Below, in pieces: positions 1 through 10,877 of a stretch of 34,870 nt of DNA; position 1 is the first letter of the stretch; each line of letters opens with the position of its first letter. The stretch spans positions 1-34,870 of the forward strand of contig CALSCQ010001200.1 of assembly GCA_943704525.1 (NCBI GenBank), in the 5' to 3' direction. A program made the translations under genes and the position numbers. This DNA comes from Pigoraptor vietnamica. Taxonomy: Eukaryota; Opisthokonta; Filasterea. The notes beneath the pieces are model-generated. The model had not been told where the DNA came from and did not search any database. It saw nothing but the letters and a program-made list of their open reading frames with translations.

Positions 1-154
1 GGGGGTACGAGGCACCGTGTGATGTTGTTGGTTCAACGCATTCATTGAGAGAGGTGCCAGCCCGTCCCTTATCGTGCACGCAACGCCGCGTCGTGCATTT
101 GCGAGTGGAGTCACTTTGAACCCTCGCGTGTATGATGTGATACAAATTTCGCGG

Positions 155-1819
155 CTAAGCAAACGTCGCGAGGGACTCTTCACTGCCGCTCGCGAACCCC
201 TCGTCCTTGCGAGACTCGGATCGTAGCGCCGGCGAGATTGCGTCGTCGACTGCGGCCGCGGCAATTACCTCGAGGCGCATCCCCTCTGCGCTTCCTCCTG
301 TGCGTGAGGGGGTGGTCAACACATGCAGCAAAGCATTCATACGCATACACACACACACTCAATCACGCATAAAGCACTCACCAAGACACTCGCCCAAGTC
401 CTTGCCTCCTTGGTCGTCCTCTCTATCGTCCTGCCCAACGCGCTCGTAGGCATACCCGCGTCGCCCCTTCGCGCACGCGCCCCGAGACCACACAACCGAA
501 GCCATGAATGTGACGAGCGCACAAGCGGCCGTCGCAGACGCCATCCGGTACATCGCCACGGCCCCCAATCGCTGATACACGGCGCCCGCCGCGACCGACC
601 CGAGAGCCTGGCCGAGCGAGTAGGCGCCGTTCAGCACGCCCTGCGACGTCCCCTTGAGCCCCTCGGGCGCGATTGCGTCGGCGTTGGAGACGGCGGCGGC
701 CCACATGAGGCCGAAAGTGATGCCGTGCAACGACTCGACGGGAAGCACCCACCACGGCGACGACAGCAGCGTGTAGCACGCCATGCGGAGCGCGAACGCG
801 GCGAGGACGACGCACAGGCACGCGGGGACGGACAGGAGCGCGAGAATGCGCTGCGCGTAGAAGAAGACAGGGATCTCGGCGGCGCACGTGATGGCGAGCG
901 AGAGCCCCATGAGTGTGTCGTTCGCGCCGAGTGCGCGCAAGTGGATGAAGAGGAAACCGGAAATCGCCGCGGAGAACACGCCCACAAACACCATCACAGC
1001 AAAGAAAACGGCGCGGTCGAAGCTCGTAAACAGACGGAGAACGTCCGAGGCGCCCGCTCGCGTGCGACTCTTTCCACTCGCTGGCTTGTCGTGTACGTCT
1101 GCTTGGTGCACGGTTTGCTGCTGGCCGCGAGGGCGCGTCTCCTCAAAGAGGGAGAGTTCGGACGCCTCCAGCCGATCGCCGCCTTCGTCGCCGCTTGCGC
1201 GCACCTCATCCTCCGCTCCTTCGGGTACGGTGCTGTGCTTCCTCTTTGCTGGCGATGCGCCAAATGGCATGGGCACGAGCGCAAGCGCGATCACGGACGC
1301 GACCGTGAACGCGCCGTACGTGACGAACGCAGCGCCAATGCCGAGAGCGTCGATGAGCGCCCCAACAACGAATGCCATGGTACCCCATCCAACGGCTCCC
1401 CACAGGCGCTGCTTTCCGTAGTCGTCCTTCCTGTCGCCGAGAAGTGACAGAGTGGCGCTGTCGACGATGGAGCCGACGGGGGATCCCATGAACGATGCCG
1501 CGCACACGAGAACGGCAAAGCCGACAAACTCGCGCGGCACCAGTTGGAGAACGTTCAGCGTTGCTGACAGCGACAGAGTGACTGTCACCATGACCAGATG
1601 GCATCGTCGACTGTCGGCGATGTACGTGAGTAGAGGGGCGCCGAGCGAAGAGAACAGCGGCGAGAGGGCGCCGAGCACGCCGATCTCGACCTTGGTGAGG
1701 CCGCGCGAGTCGTAAAAGATGCCAAAGAACGGGTATATGCACGAGTAGCCCCCCGAGAGAAGGAGATTGAGCAGCTTTGGCCAGAGGAGGCGGACCTCTA
1801 TGTGCTGCGCGAGTGCCAT
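155..1819 (-). CDS. MFS transporter, MFSD6/LacY-like, 2 exons
   Basis: Encodes a 526-residue polytopic membrane protein. Exons: 1819-382 and 297-155. The ATG at 1819 opens directly into the first membrane segment; the frame is open further upstream but has no ATG. The charged loop after the first helices (SSLGAPLLTYIADSRR) and the YGKQRLWGAVGWG stretch match the MFS_1-like family (MFSD6, nucleoside/sugar proton symporters). About 12 hydrophobic segments are split by a long hydrophilic central loop rich in E, D, K and R. A GTGAGT donor at 381 and a CACAG acceptor ending at 298 join in phase 1 and add a conserved-looking hydrophilic tail (GGSAEGMRLEVIAAAAVDD); without splicing the protein ends at a stop at 359, inside the intron. 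The 84-nt intron holds a TG repeat. Substrate cannot be told. Family assignment is firm, the last exon likely. Confidence 0.82.
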
Positions 1820-2039
1820 TTCAGCGCCGGCATGATACCAAGTGGAGCACCGAGTTCTCACACGATGTAACCCGCCACTTCTTGCGCCGCAATCAGCACA
1901 GGACCACACATGCAGAAGGGGCGACTCTCTCTCGTGCGTGGGAGGGGCGTGGGAGGGAACAGCAGGGCTGCGGGCAGTGACGTTTGTCGCACAAAAGTGC
2001 GCGGGCCCAATTGTTGACTGTGGCTTTTGCACGTGATGC

Positions 2040-2054
2040 GTAACAGACTGTTAC
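2040..2054. promoter_or_regulatory. 15-bp palindrome GTAACAGACTGTTAC
   Basis: Perfect 7-bp inverted repeat around one central base, GTAACAG-A-CTGTTAC, inside the divergent promoter and 5 bp from a CACGTG hexamer. The symmetry suggests a site for a dimeric transcription factor; the factor is unknown. Confidence 0.4.
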
Positions 2055-2139
2055 AATGAGCGAAATCTCGGCAAAATGTGCCGACCAATCAGCGGCGGCC
2101 CATCAGCTGGATGTTTACTGACTCTCACGCACACCTTCG

Positions 2140-2176
2140 GCACACACGCACACACACACACACACACACGTGCGCA
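2140..2176. repeat. CA microsatellite in GPD upstream region
   Basis: Unbroken alternating purine-pyrimidine run, mostly CA, ending in CACGTGCGCA. It lies 176 bp upstream of the GPD start codon. Confidence 0.85.
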
Positions 2177-2351
2177 GACCCTTCGTCGTTCGAGAACAGC
2201 GTCACACACCCGCGACGGGCACGTGCTCGAGTCGCCCTTTGTGTTTTGGCAATTTTTTTTGGCGATTGGGACGTCAAACTCCGCTTTGTATTTACGTTGA
2301 CATTACCAGATTGGGTCGGCTCTGCTCCCCTTCATCAGCTCTCTTTCAAAG

Positions 2352-4482
2352 ATGCCGTACCGCGTGTGCATTGTGGGCTCCGGCAACTGGTGCGTCTGCG
2401 CTCTGCGTGTACGCACGCGCTGTTACAGAACTTGGACTTGAACGCAGAGTGTGCGTCGCTGTGTAGCTCGCGTAGCACTGTCTGCGGTGCTGACGACAGC
2501 TGACGACATCATCTGGACAGGGGTTCGGCCATCGCCAAGATCATTGGCCGCAACACGCAGCGGCTGAGCGATGTGTTCGAGACGCGCGTGAATATGTGGG
2601 TGTTTGAGGAGCAGGTGAACGGCCGAAAGCTCACGGAAATCATCAACAACGACCACGAGAATGTCAAGTACCTGCCCGGCATCAAGCTCCCGGAGAACAT
2701 TGTGGGTGGCCATTGCGTGCGTGCGTGCGTGTGTGTTTGTGTGTGCGTGTGTGTGTGTGCGTGTGTGCGTGTGCGTGTGTGTGCGTGTGGGTGCGTGTGC
2801 GTGTGCGTGTGTGTGCGTGTGTGACTGCACCTACTATCAGCAAAAGTATATATCCCTTCAATTTCAAGTGTTGTGGCGTCCCGTCAGTGCTATGTTGTGT
2901 TGCGAAAGAGATTCCTCTGTCGGTGACCACGGACCCGTTGCGCAGATTGCGGTGCCGGACCTCGTCGAGGCCGCTCACGAGGCGGACATTCTCGTGTTTG
3001 TCGTCCCTCACCAGGTATAGACAACAGTTGCAGCCGCGGATTTAAGCGCATGTGTGCGTTAGTTACGGCTAATCGACTCACTCTTCGTTGTCTGCAGTTC
3101 GTCAGCAACCTCTGCAAGCAGTTGCACGGCAAGATCAAGCCCACGACGTCGGCCATCTCCCTCATTAAGGTGTGTGCAAGCGTCGCAGCACATAAATTGT
3201 CTGTGGACGAATTGAGTGGTATCGGTGTTAACTTACGCGCCATTATAGGGCGTGGACACGACGAATGGCCTCGCGCTCGTCTCGGACATCATCCGCGACA
3301 TGCTTAAGATTGACGTCGCGGTGCTTATGGGCGCCAACATTGCCGGGGAGGTCGCCGAGGAGCACTTTTGCGAGACGACCATCGGTGTGTGCGCGTGCTG
3401 GTCATCTGCGCACTCCACTGGGCGTTGTGGCCATTGCGCGGAGGGCGTGCGCGCAAACATGTCGCGGTGTGGTAAAGCCATCGCCGACGCTCTGTGTTGA
3501 GGCAGAAAAAGACTTTCGTGCGTGTTTGTGTGTCGTTGAGAGATACGTTGTTTGTCCCTAATTACGCGTTGCGTCGCAGGCTGCCGCAGTGAGACGCTGG
3601 GCCCCGTCTACCACTCGCTGTTCAACGCGCCGTTTTTCCGCGTGACGGTGGTGCAGGACACGGTCGCCGTCGAGCTGTGCGGCGCCCTCAAGGTGCGTGT
3701 GGGAGCATTGGCGTATATTGCCGCCTCTAATATTAGCAGAGTCGAATGATAGTGCAACCACAATAGCTGCGCGGAGAGTGAGATCTCTAATTCTGTGCTT
3801 CTCTGCAGAACGTCGTTGCCCTCGGCGCTGGCTTCGTGGACGGCCTCAGGTGACTTTACCTGCGTCTCCAAACACATACGCGCACACACTGCGCTGACGG
3901 AAAGACACAATGCCGTACACCTTGCGCGCGCGTGCAATAGCCCTGACTGACCGAACACCGTCCCTCGCCCCCGCAGCCTCGGCGACAACACGAAGGCGGC
4001 GATCATCCGAATTGGGCTGATGGAGATGATCAAGCTGACCAAGACGTTCTACCAGGGCGTGCAGGACAGCACGTTCTTCGAGAGCTGCGGCGTCGCCGAC
4101 CTCATCACGACGTGCTACGGCGGGCGCAACCGCAAGGTCGCGGAGGCGTTTGTGCGGACGGGCAAGGTGAGGCAGTGTACCACGACGCATGTGCGTCTTG
4201 TGGTCTTTGTCGGATAGTTGCTCGTTGAGTGAGAGTTTTACTCCGTGAGGGCACTGTTTGGCGAATGACATGTTAGGAACTGACGCCGGTGCATTTGCCC
4301 TTAATTGCAGTCCCTCGACCAGCTCGAGGCGGAGCTGTTGAACGGGCAGAAGCTGCAGGGTACGCTGACGGCGAAGGAAATCCACGGCATTCTCAAGGAG
4401 AAGAACCTGCTGGGCGAGTGGGTGTCTGGGATCCGCGTGTGTACTGAATCTGCAACTATTTGTTGCAGTGTGTGGATTTCGG

Positions 4483-4536
<54 letters not shown>

Positions 4537-4733
4537 ATGTGTGTGTGTGCGTGCGTATGTGTGTGTGTGCGTACGTGCGTGTGCGTGCCCGTGTGCTCAG
4601 AAGGCTCTCGTTAACCCTCACTTCTGCGTGGAATCGCATCTCCCCTCCCTCTCCCAGGTTCCCCCTGTTCACGACCATCTACCGCATCTGTTACGAGGGC
4701 CTCCCGCCCAAGAACCTTGTGACGGACATCTGA
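2352..4733 (+). CDS. GPD1: NAD glycerol-3-phosphate dehydrogenase, 10 exons
   Basis: Cytosolic-type enzyme interconverting dihydroxyacetone phosphate and glycerol 3-phosphate with NADH; feeds glycerol and glycerolipid synthesis and redox balance. Exons: 2352-2389, 2521-2701, 2946-3014, 3098-3169, 3249-3384, 3580-3692, 3809-3849, 3977-4166, 4311-4417, 4658-4733, giving 340 residues, close to the usual 349. The N-terminus [20 protein letters not shown] has the GxGxxG dinucleotide-binding loop. Family blocks follow in order: [40 protein letters not shown] (catalytic-region Lys), [53 protein letters not shown] and [13 protein letters not shown] with the substrate-binding Arg. Each splice junction restores a family block in frame. 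No targeting signal or C-terminal peroxisomal tripeptide is visible (ends VTDI). Introns 2 and 9 carry long TG repeats. Assignment is very secure. Confidence 0.96.
2714..2823. repeat. TG-rich repeat in GPD intron 2
   Basis: Interrupted TG/CG dinucleotide tract filling much of the 244-nt intron 2702-2945. Confidence 0.85.
4179..4204 (+). other. Hairpin in GPD intron 8
   Basis: ACCAC + GACGCA pair with TGCGTC + GTGGT, an 11-bp stem with a 2-nt bulge (TT) and a 2-nt centre. It starts 12 nt after the intron donor at 4167. Function unknown. Confidence 0.4.
4484..4588. repeat. 105-bp TG tract in GPD intron 9
   Basis: Unbroken alternating pyrimidine-purine run, a pure (TG) core followed by TGCG/TATG variants, inside intron 4418-4657. 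Confidence 0.9.
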
Positions 4734-4934
4734 AACTCCCCTCGTGTGTGCGCGCACTCAACAGTGTGTGTGGAATTGAACAGCGGCCGCGGCGTTCCTT
4801 GATTGCTATTCCTTCCCACTGGACTGTGCTTCAGCAGATTAGAGGTGCACCCCTCTCTTTCAGGGTGTATATACTGAGGCCCCTCTCGCCATTTCAAAAG
4901 CTCTTATTGCTAATCACTTTGGGCAAGGCGTCCT
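4734..4934. other. Convergent intergenic gap
   Basis: 201 bp between the 3' ends of GPD (plus) and the kinase-RasGAP gene (minus). No further gene, repeat or clear polyadenylation signal seen. Confidence 0.5.
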
Positions 4935-7900
4935 TCACGCATCCTTGCGGTGCGATCGCGAGGTGCGCGCCAGCAGCGATCTCCACGCCGCCTCAGCCGC
5001 CCACAAAGTCTGTGCGAGCGACGAACGCAGCGACTCGACTGGCATCGACGGGCGACCCGACAGCACGCGGTTTTCCTCCGCGGGCTTGTCGAAATTGAAC
5101 GGCTTGAGCACGAGTGCATTCGCATACCACGTGACTTCCCTCGCAGCCTCGGCCGTCGCGATTTCCACGCGGGCGACGGCGCCCGTCCGCGTGCGACCGT
5201 CCCGCATCGTCTCGTCCCGAAGGGCCTGAATGGCCGACTCCGCCGCGTCGATCGCGAGGATGCACAGCACGGCGACGCTCGACACGTGGCGGGGCGGCGG
5301 CTGCGCAAAGGCCGTCACGCACGCTCGCAGCTTGTCGGTTGCCGAGAGCGCGGCAGAGCAGAGTGGCCCAAGGTCGTCGACGACGGACGACTCGGCGTCC
5401 GACTTGTGCTCGTCCCCATCCTCACGCGATCCCGAGGGGGCATCCGCAGACGGCTCCTTCGTGGGCGGGCGCGCGTCCTGCGTGCGCAGCATAATCTGCC
5501 GCTCCCACATCGACAGGGGCGACGAAATGGCACGCGCCGACGTCTCCTGCAACAGGGCTGTCGTGCCGAGGAACGTCTGCAGCCGTGATAGGGGACTCAA
5601 AAGTCACGAGGTGCTCAATGCAAAACAATGACACGTGGGGCTGAATTGCATGGAACAGGGCCACGAGGCAAGCGGTGTGATAGGGGCTGTCGCAGCAAGA
5701 GGACCCACCGTGATCGTGCGCATCCTATAGGCCGTCTTCGCACCAAACACAGACGCAAGGCACTCGCTGATCTGCCGCGAGTCGCGCGTGCGCAGCACAA
5801 ACACCTGCGAGGACCGCCCGCTGTCGGCAACCTGCGAATGGGGACATCGTTTGTCGGTACAAAAAAAAACACACAGCATATCTAACCAATTGAGCTTACA
5901 AGAAGCGCAGTGGCACGTCGCGAGGGTACTGTCGAGCGTTCAAAGAGAACTGCAGACATGAAGGACGCCTCACCTCGATGATGATGAAGCCATCGCCCGC
6001 CGCCCACGCGGGAACCGCCTTGGTCGAGAGCATGCCGAGAATTTCCTGCAGAGCGGGGCGGGCGAACACCAATAAGCCACGTGCAAACGACAGGCCAAAA
6101 AGTCAAAAGGAGAGGGAGACGACGAGAGAGATGAAGTCGGCATCAAGCACGCACCCTCGTCTTGAAGTCGTACAGAGCCACGAGCTCCGGAAACACGCCG
6201 AGGCGCCGAGGTCGCAGACGCCCACTCTCGAGATCAAACTCCTGCGCATCAGCAAGTGTAAGCGGCGGCAAGAGACGAAAGTGGACTGCGTGACGTGGAC
6301 AGACGCGCTGGCATTGAAGCAGCAACTACCCATGACGGTGCACGCACCGTAATCGAGGAGAAGACGCCGCTGTCGCGGGACCGGATGTCCAAACGCGCGC
6401 CGTCGGGGTCCAGATCGCGCAGGCGCTGGCGTGCGTCACGCGCTGCGCGCGTCGCAATCTCAAGGAGATCGTCCCGCTGAGAAGCCGACACCGTCTGCGA
6501 GTGCGTGCGCGCGACTGTTGTGTCAGAAGTCGCACAAAATTCGGAGCGGGTATACTGGAAACCCTCCCCAACAGAAAATAAAGAAATTAAATTGCGCTGC
6601 TTTGTGCGAGTAGGGAAGGGGATGGGAACGGCCACGCACCAGTTCGTTGAGGTGGCAGCAGGCCGGGGATTCCTGCGACATGTCGATTGCGGCCGACACA
6701 AACGTGATCATCCGCATGAGGTGACGGTGGATGTTCGCGAGTGCCTCCAGGCGGAGGTCGGGGGACGTCGTGTCGCCCATGTGCACACTCGGACGCCGCT
6801 CGCCGTCAAGGGAAGACGTCGTCGACGGATGCTACGCGCGGGCGCGTGTGAGAGAAGTGGTAACCTTAATGCACAACAAGCCATTGAAATGTGGGCGTGC
6901 GACATACGAGACACGGAGGGCGGACGGTTCACGGCCCAGTACAATGGCCGCCCCTTGAACAACAAAAGAGAGACTCCTTGGACGGACAACGGCAAAACCG
7001 GCATTGCATCCTACCTCCACAGCGACGCGCGAGAGAAACTTGGCCAGCTTCGCGTGTCCCCCGGCCTTGACAAAGAGACCAGCGGCTGCCTGCAGCGAAG
7101 GGGAAGCGCCGGCCCAGTGCACCGCAGCGGGACCGCCCTCCCCCGGGTCCGCGCGCGCAGCCCACCCCACCACACGCGCCGCCGCTTCGAGCGTGCGTTG
7201 CACAATATAATGGCGTGCGCTGGCGAGGGGTTCGCCGAGGACCGAGTTTGGCTGCGACAGCGCGGGAAGGACAAGTGCATCCAGCACCACCGCCGCACAC
7301 CCAGCACGCCCCTGCGCAGACTGCGCCGGGCTGGACCCAGGAACTGTCAGAGTGCTTGAACTGCCGCTCCGCGAGAGTGACTTGGGGCTGTCGCCGCCCG
7401 GCAGCATCGACGGCGAAAGACCGGGCAGTGCAGCAGCCGACAGGTGGCGCGGTCGTTGCGGAGGTGCGTCGGCCGGTGCGTCTGGAGCGGCGAGGGACGC
7501 CGCAATGGCACACGAGCGGCGAACGGGCCCGGGAACGGCGGCTTCGCTCACGACGACGGCGTCGAGGAGCATCACGGCCGCACGCGCTATTGTGGGCGCG
7601 TCGTCCTCGCTCCGACAGATGCCCAAGACGGCGTTTGCGACGTCGCCCGCGCACCCCTCCACGAGCTCGCGAACGTAAGCACCGGCAACGCAGCGACTGT
7701 ACGCGCGGAGGAGAGAGTGCGCCATTCCCTCATCGGACGGGTTCGATGATGACGCCGACGCCACGACGCGGCGAAGGATGAGGCGCACAAACTCGGTCTC
7801 GTGCACCGAATCGCGGAACGCCGACGCGAGGCTAAAGGCGAATTCCTCGGCGTCTGCAATGGGAAAGTGAAGTCAGACAAAATCGCGTGGGATGCATCGA

Positions 7901-10827
7901 ATGAAACAGAGACACAGAGGGCACCACTGACTGGGTCAAGAAACGGTTGATGACGCGGCGCGTCTGGACACGGATCTCGTCACCTCTAGTCCGGGGGACG
8001 GACGCAGGGAGACGAGGCGTGCGCACCAAACAAACGCCGCATCCTCACCGATGATGTTCGACAGCGCATCGCACATGTTGAGGATGAGGTCCAGCGTCCC
8101 AAGCAGAAGGCCGGCGACGTCGCCCCCGGGATCAGAGCCCCTCACAACGGCCGAAACGGCAGCGCGCACGTCGGCCAGTCGCTCCGCACTTGCGACGGCG
8201 AGCGTGGCGGGCTTTTGCGCGTCCTGCGGACCCGTCTCGGGGACCGATGGCCGTGACGGCTGCGATGCGCTCGCAGTAACGGTGCCCGCCAATTGCGACG
8301 AGGGCTTGAATGAAGGCACCGCGGAAGGCGACGGCGCCGTCGGGGTCGCATCCTCCACAGCACCGGCCGTCGGCGTCATGCGCTTCTTCGGCGGTCGCGG
8401 AGGCGGCGTGGGTTCCGCGGGTGGCTCGTCCTGGGAAGGCCCGGCACCGCGTGCTCGCAAGTGGTCGGGCTTGGGCGGTCGCACTGGAAGCACCTCGGCG
8501 TTCTTCGGGCGCCACGCGGCGGTCGGCGATTGCGGCTGTGCTTGCGGCGGCGGCGGCGTCGCTGGTGGGGGCGTCGACACTGGGGACGCGCCGGATTGCG
8601 CCTGCTGCTGCTGCAATTTCAGCTGGGACGATGGCGTGAAAGTGCCGGTGCCCAGTCGCTGTCGAGGCTGCGGTTGCGGCTGGCTTTGGTCCTTCTGCTG
8701 CTGGGCGGCGACGCTTGCCAGAACAGACGCCGGCGGAGGGCCCGCGGGCGGCGGGGGTTTCGTGGTCGGCACCTCGTACAGGTGATCGGGCCGCTTTCCG
8801 TCGGCCGCGGCCGTGTTGGCGTTGGCGTTCGCAAACTCCGCCAGGACCGACGCAGGCGGAGGGCCCGCGGGGGGCGGCGGCCTGGTCGTCGGCACTTCGT
8901 ACGTGGTGTCCGGACGCTTTTGTCCCGGGGGAACGGTCGCCGCGACGTTCGGCTGCTGCGCCGCGTTTGCGCCGTGCGTCGGCGGCTGCATCGCGATCAC
9001 CGTGGCGCGACGCGTAAAGCTAAAGTCCCTGAAGAGCGACGCGACGCTGTCCTCTTCGACGGCGCCGCCTTCGATTAGCGTGTCACGCGGCTGCTCTTTT
9101 CGCACGCGGCTGTCAAAGTTCCGCACGTCCTTCTCGTTCTTCACGCGCGGCTTGAACGGCGGCGACAGCTGCTTCGCGAGCAGCTTGTCAAAGTCGATCG
9201 GTGCAAAGAAGCGGTGCGCGCGCACGGCCTTCGCCCCCTCCGCCGCGCCGAGACGCCGCTTCGGATCGCGCTCGAGCAGCTCGAGCAGCAACGCCTCGGC
9301 TTCGGAGGAGAGTGCTGGGACTTCCGCCCTCAGCAGGTTCAGCGCGACGCCGATGGGCCGGAAGAGCGTGTTCTTGAAGGTGCCGTCGACAGTCTCCGAC
9401 TCGAACGGCGGATGGCCCGCAAGCATCTCCCACGTGAGCACGCCGAGAGCCCTGTGTTTGAAAAGCGAAAGTTGTGGATCAGTGGATGCAGCAGAGTCGA
9501 GCCGGCTGTCGTCATAAAAGCCGCAACCATCCCGTCCGCCGTCCCTTTATGCGTAACAATGCGTGCGAAGACAATCGAAGCACTCACCAGAAGTCGACGC
9601 TCCTGTCGTACGAATTCCTCAGCAGAATTTCCGGGGCGAGGTAGTCCGGCGTGCCGCACATCGTCGTCGTCTTGTCGCCCTCTCCCAGTCCCATTTTCGC
9701 GAGCCCAAAATCGACGAGGCGCACGTGACCGTACAGGTCCAGCAGCACGTTCTCCGCCTTGAGGTCCCTGTAGGCGATGTTGAGCGAGTGGAGGTACTCG
9801 ATGGCGCAGAGGATCTCGGCCGAGATGAAGCGCGTGCGCTCCTCGTTAAACTTGCCTACGTGGCGCATGTGGAAATAGAGGTCGCCGCCGTTGACAAACT
9901 CGAGCACAAAGTAGAGCTTCGACTCCGACTGGAACGTGAACTGGAGGTCCGTGATAAACGGGTGCGACAGGCGCGACATGATCTCCTTCTCCTGGATGAG
10001 CGCCGCGTGGTGCTTGCCGTCGCCAACGTTCTTGCGTACCACCTTCATCGCGAGGATTTGCCCGGTGTCCTTCTTCCGCACCTGCGTGTGCCGAGACCCC
10101 GATTACAAGGGGGTTAGGCGTGGATGTACGCACAAAGGGTGCGCTACTGAGTCTCACGGGTGCGTCCAATTGGCACGGCGCGCGCTTTCGTCCACCCCAC
10201 GGCCAACCGGATAGTCCGCGATAACCCGCGATGACGCACCTGCATGACCTTTCCAAAGGCGCCGCGCCCAACAACCGAGAGGATCTCAAAGTTCGCGACG
10301 GTGAGGGCGCTCGTCAGCTTCTCAAACTTGATCGTCAGCGTGATGTCCCCGCCGGCCTTCTCGCCCGCGTGCGTGAGAAGGGGACGCGACTCTGTCACCG
10401 CGCGGCCCTCCGGAAGCGACGCGATCGGCACCGTCACCGTACCCAGGAAATCGTCCTTCGCAAACAGCTTCCAGTCGTTGACGGATATCACAATGTCCTT
10501 GCTTGCCGCCGTCACGTCAAAGATGAACTGCTCGTCCCACGCGGGCGAGTTCGTCTTCTTCACCTTCTTCGTCGCGGATTCCTGCTTGCCGACCGACAGG
10601 ATCGCAAAGGGATCGCACAGGCGGCTCAGCCCGACGCAGTCGCGCACGCGCACCGTCACGCGGCCGACAAGGCGGACGGTTTGCTGCTGCCGGCGCTTCG
10701 CATTGGACCGGTTGAGATTTCGGGATAGCTTTGACGTCGTTGTTTCCGCGCGTCCCCTTCGCTGGTCGACATTCTCTTGCTGAGGCGGCGGCGGCGGCTC
10801 GGCGTCGTCCTGTCGCAGCAGTGGCAT
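4935..10827 (-). CDS. C2 - AGC kinase - RasGAP-like - PH-like protein
   Basis: A 1,528-residue signalling protein. Exons: 10827-10240, 10081-9588, 9451-8049, 7853-7015, 6831-6640, 6494-6348, 6241-6155, 6045-5974, 5831-5709, 5576-4935. Start is the first ATG in frame (MPLLRQDD). Residues about 50-165 form a C2 domain (RVTVRVRDCVGLSRL, CDPFAILSVG, NSPAWDEQFIFDV). The AGC kinase spans about 175-445: GRGAFGKV loop, K209, YRDLKAEN (D302), DFG (D320), T336 before MCGTPDYLAPE. Its C-tail has a turn-motif-like PRDT (T485) and hydrophobic motif FRDFSF (S505), so PDK1- and TORC2-type control is likely. A Pro/Gln linker carries two YEVPTT repeats. Residues about 790-1110 resemble a divergent RasGAP. Residues about 1222-1320 look PH/FERM-C-like. 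The last 210 residues are helical. The C2-kinase part recalls Sch9. All nine introns join cleanly in phase. Kinase certain; RasGAP and PH-like calls moderate. Confidence 0.85.
8716..8918 (-). repeat. Two-copy Pro-rich repeat with YEVPTT
   Basis: Two in-frame copies (about 8840-8918 and 8716-8794) of a roughly 79-bp unit encode RPDxxYEVPTTxPPPP followed by AGPPPASVLA. Tyrosines 545 and 586 sit in YxxP contexts typical of SH2 docking sites, next to PxxP runs typical of SH3 ligands. Confidence 0.75.
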
Positions 10828-10877
10828 GGCGATTTGCGTGGTGGACACGGGCGTCTCCCCGATGCTTGCGAGCTGCA

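Larger units (their letters stand above)
1820..2351. promoter_or_regulatory. Divergent promoter, transporter / GPD
   Basis: This 532-bp gap separates two genes read in opposite directions, so it should hold both promoters. It contains CACGTG at 2030-2035, a 15-bp palindrome at 2040-2054, CCAAT at 2085-2089 and a CA repeat at 2140-2176 that ends in a second CACGTG (2167-2172). No convincing TATA box is visible. Confidence 0.55.

Noticed and set aside
323-1447. 374-codon plus-strand frame
   Set aside because: Antisense of the transporter, charged low-complexity translation.
2423-3011. His/Thr/Ala or Cys/Val-rich frames through TG repeats
   Set aside because: Translations of microsatellite DNA within GPD introns.
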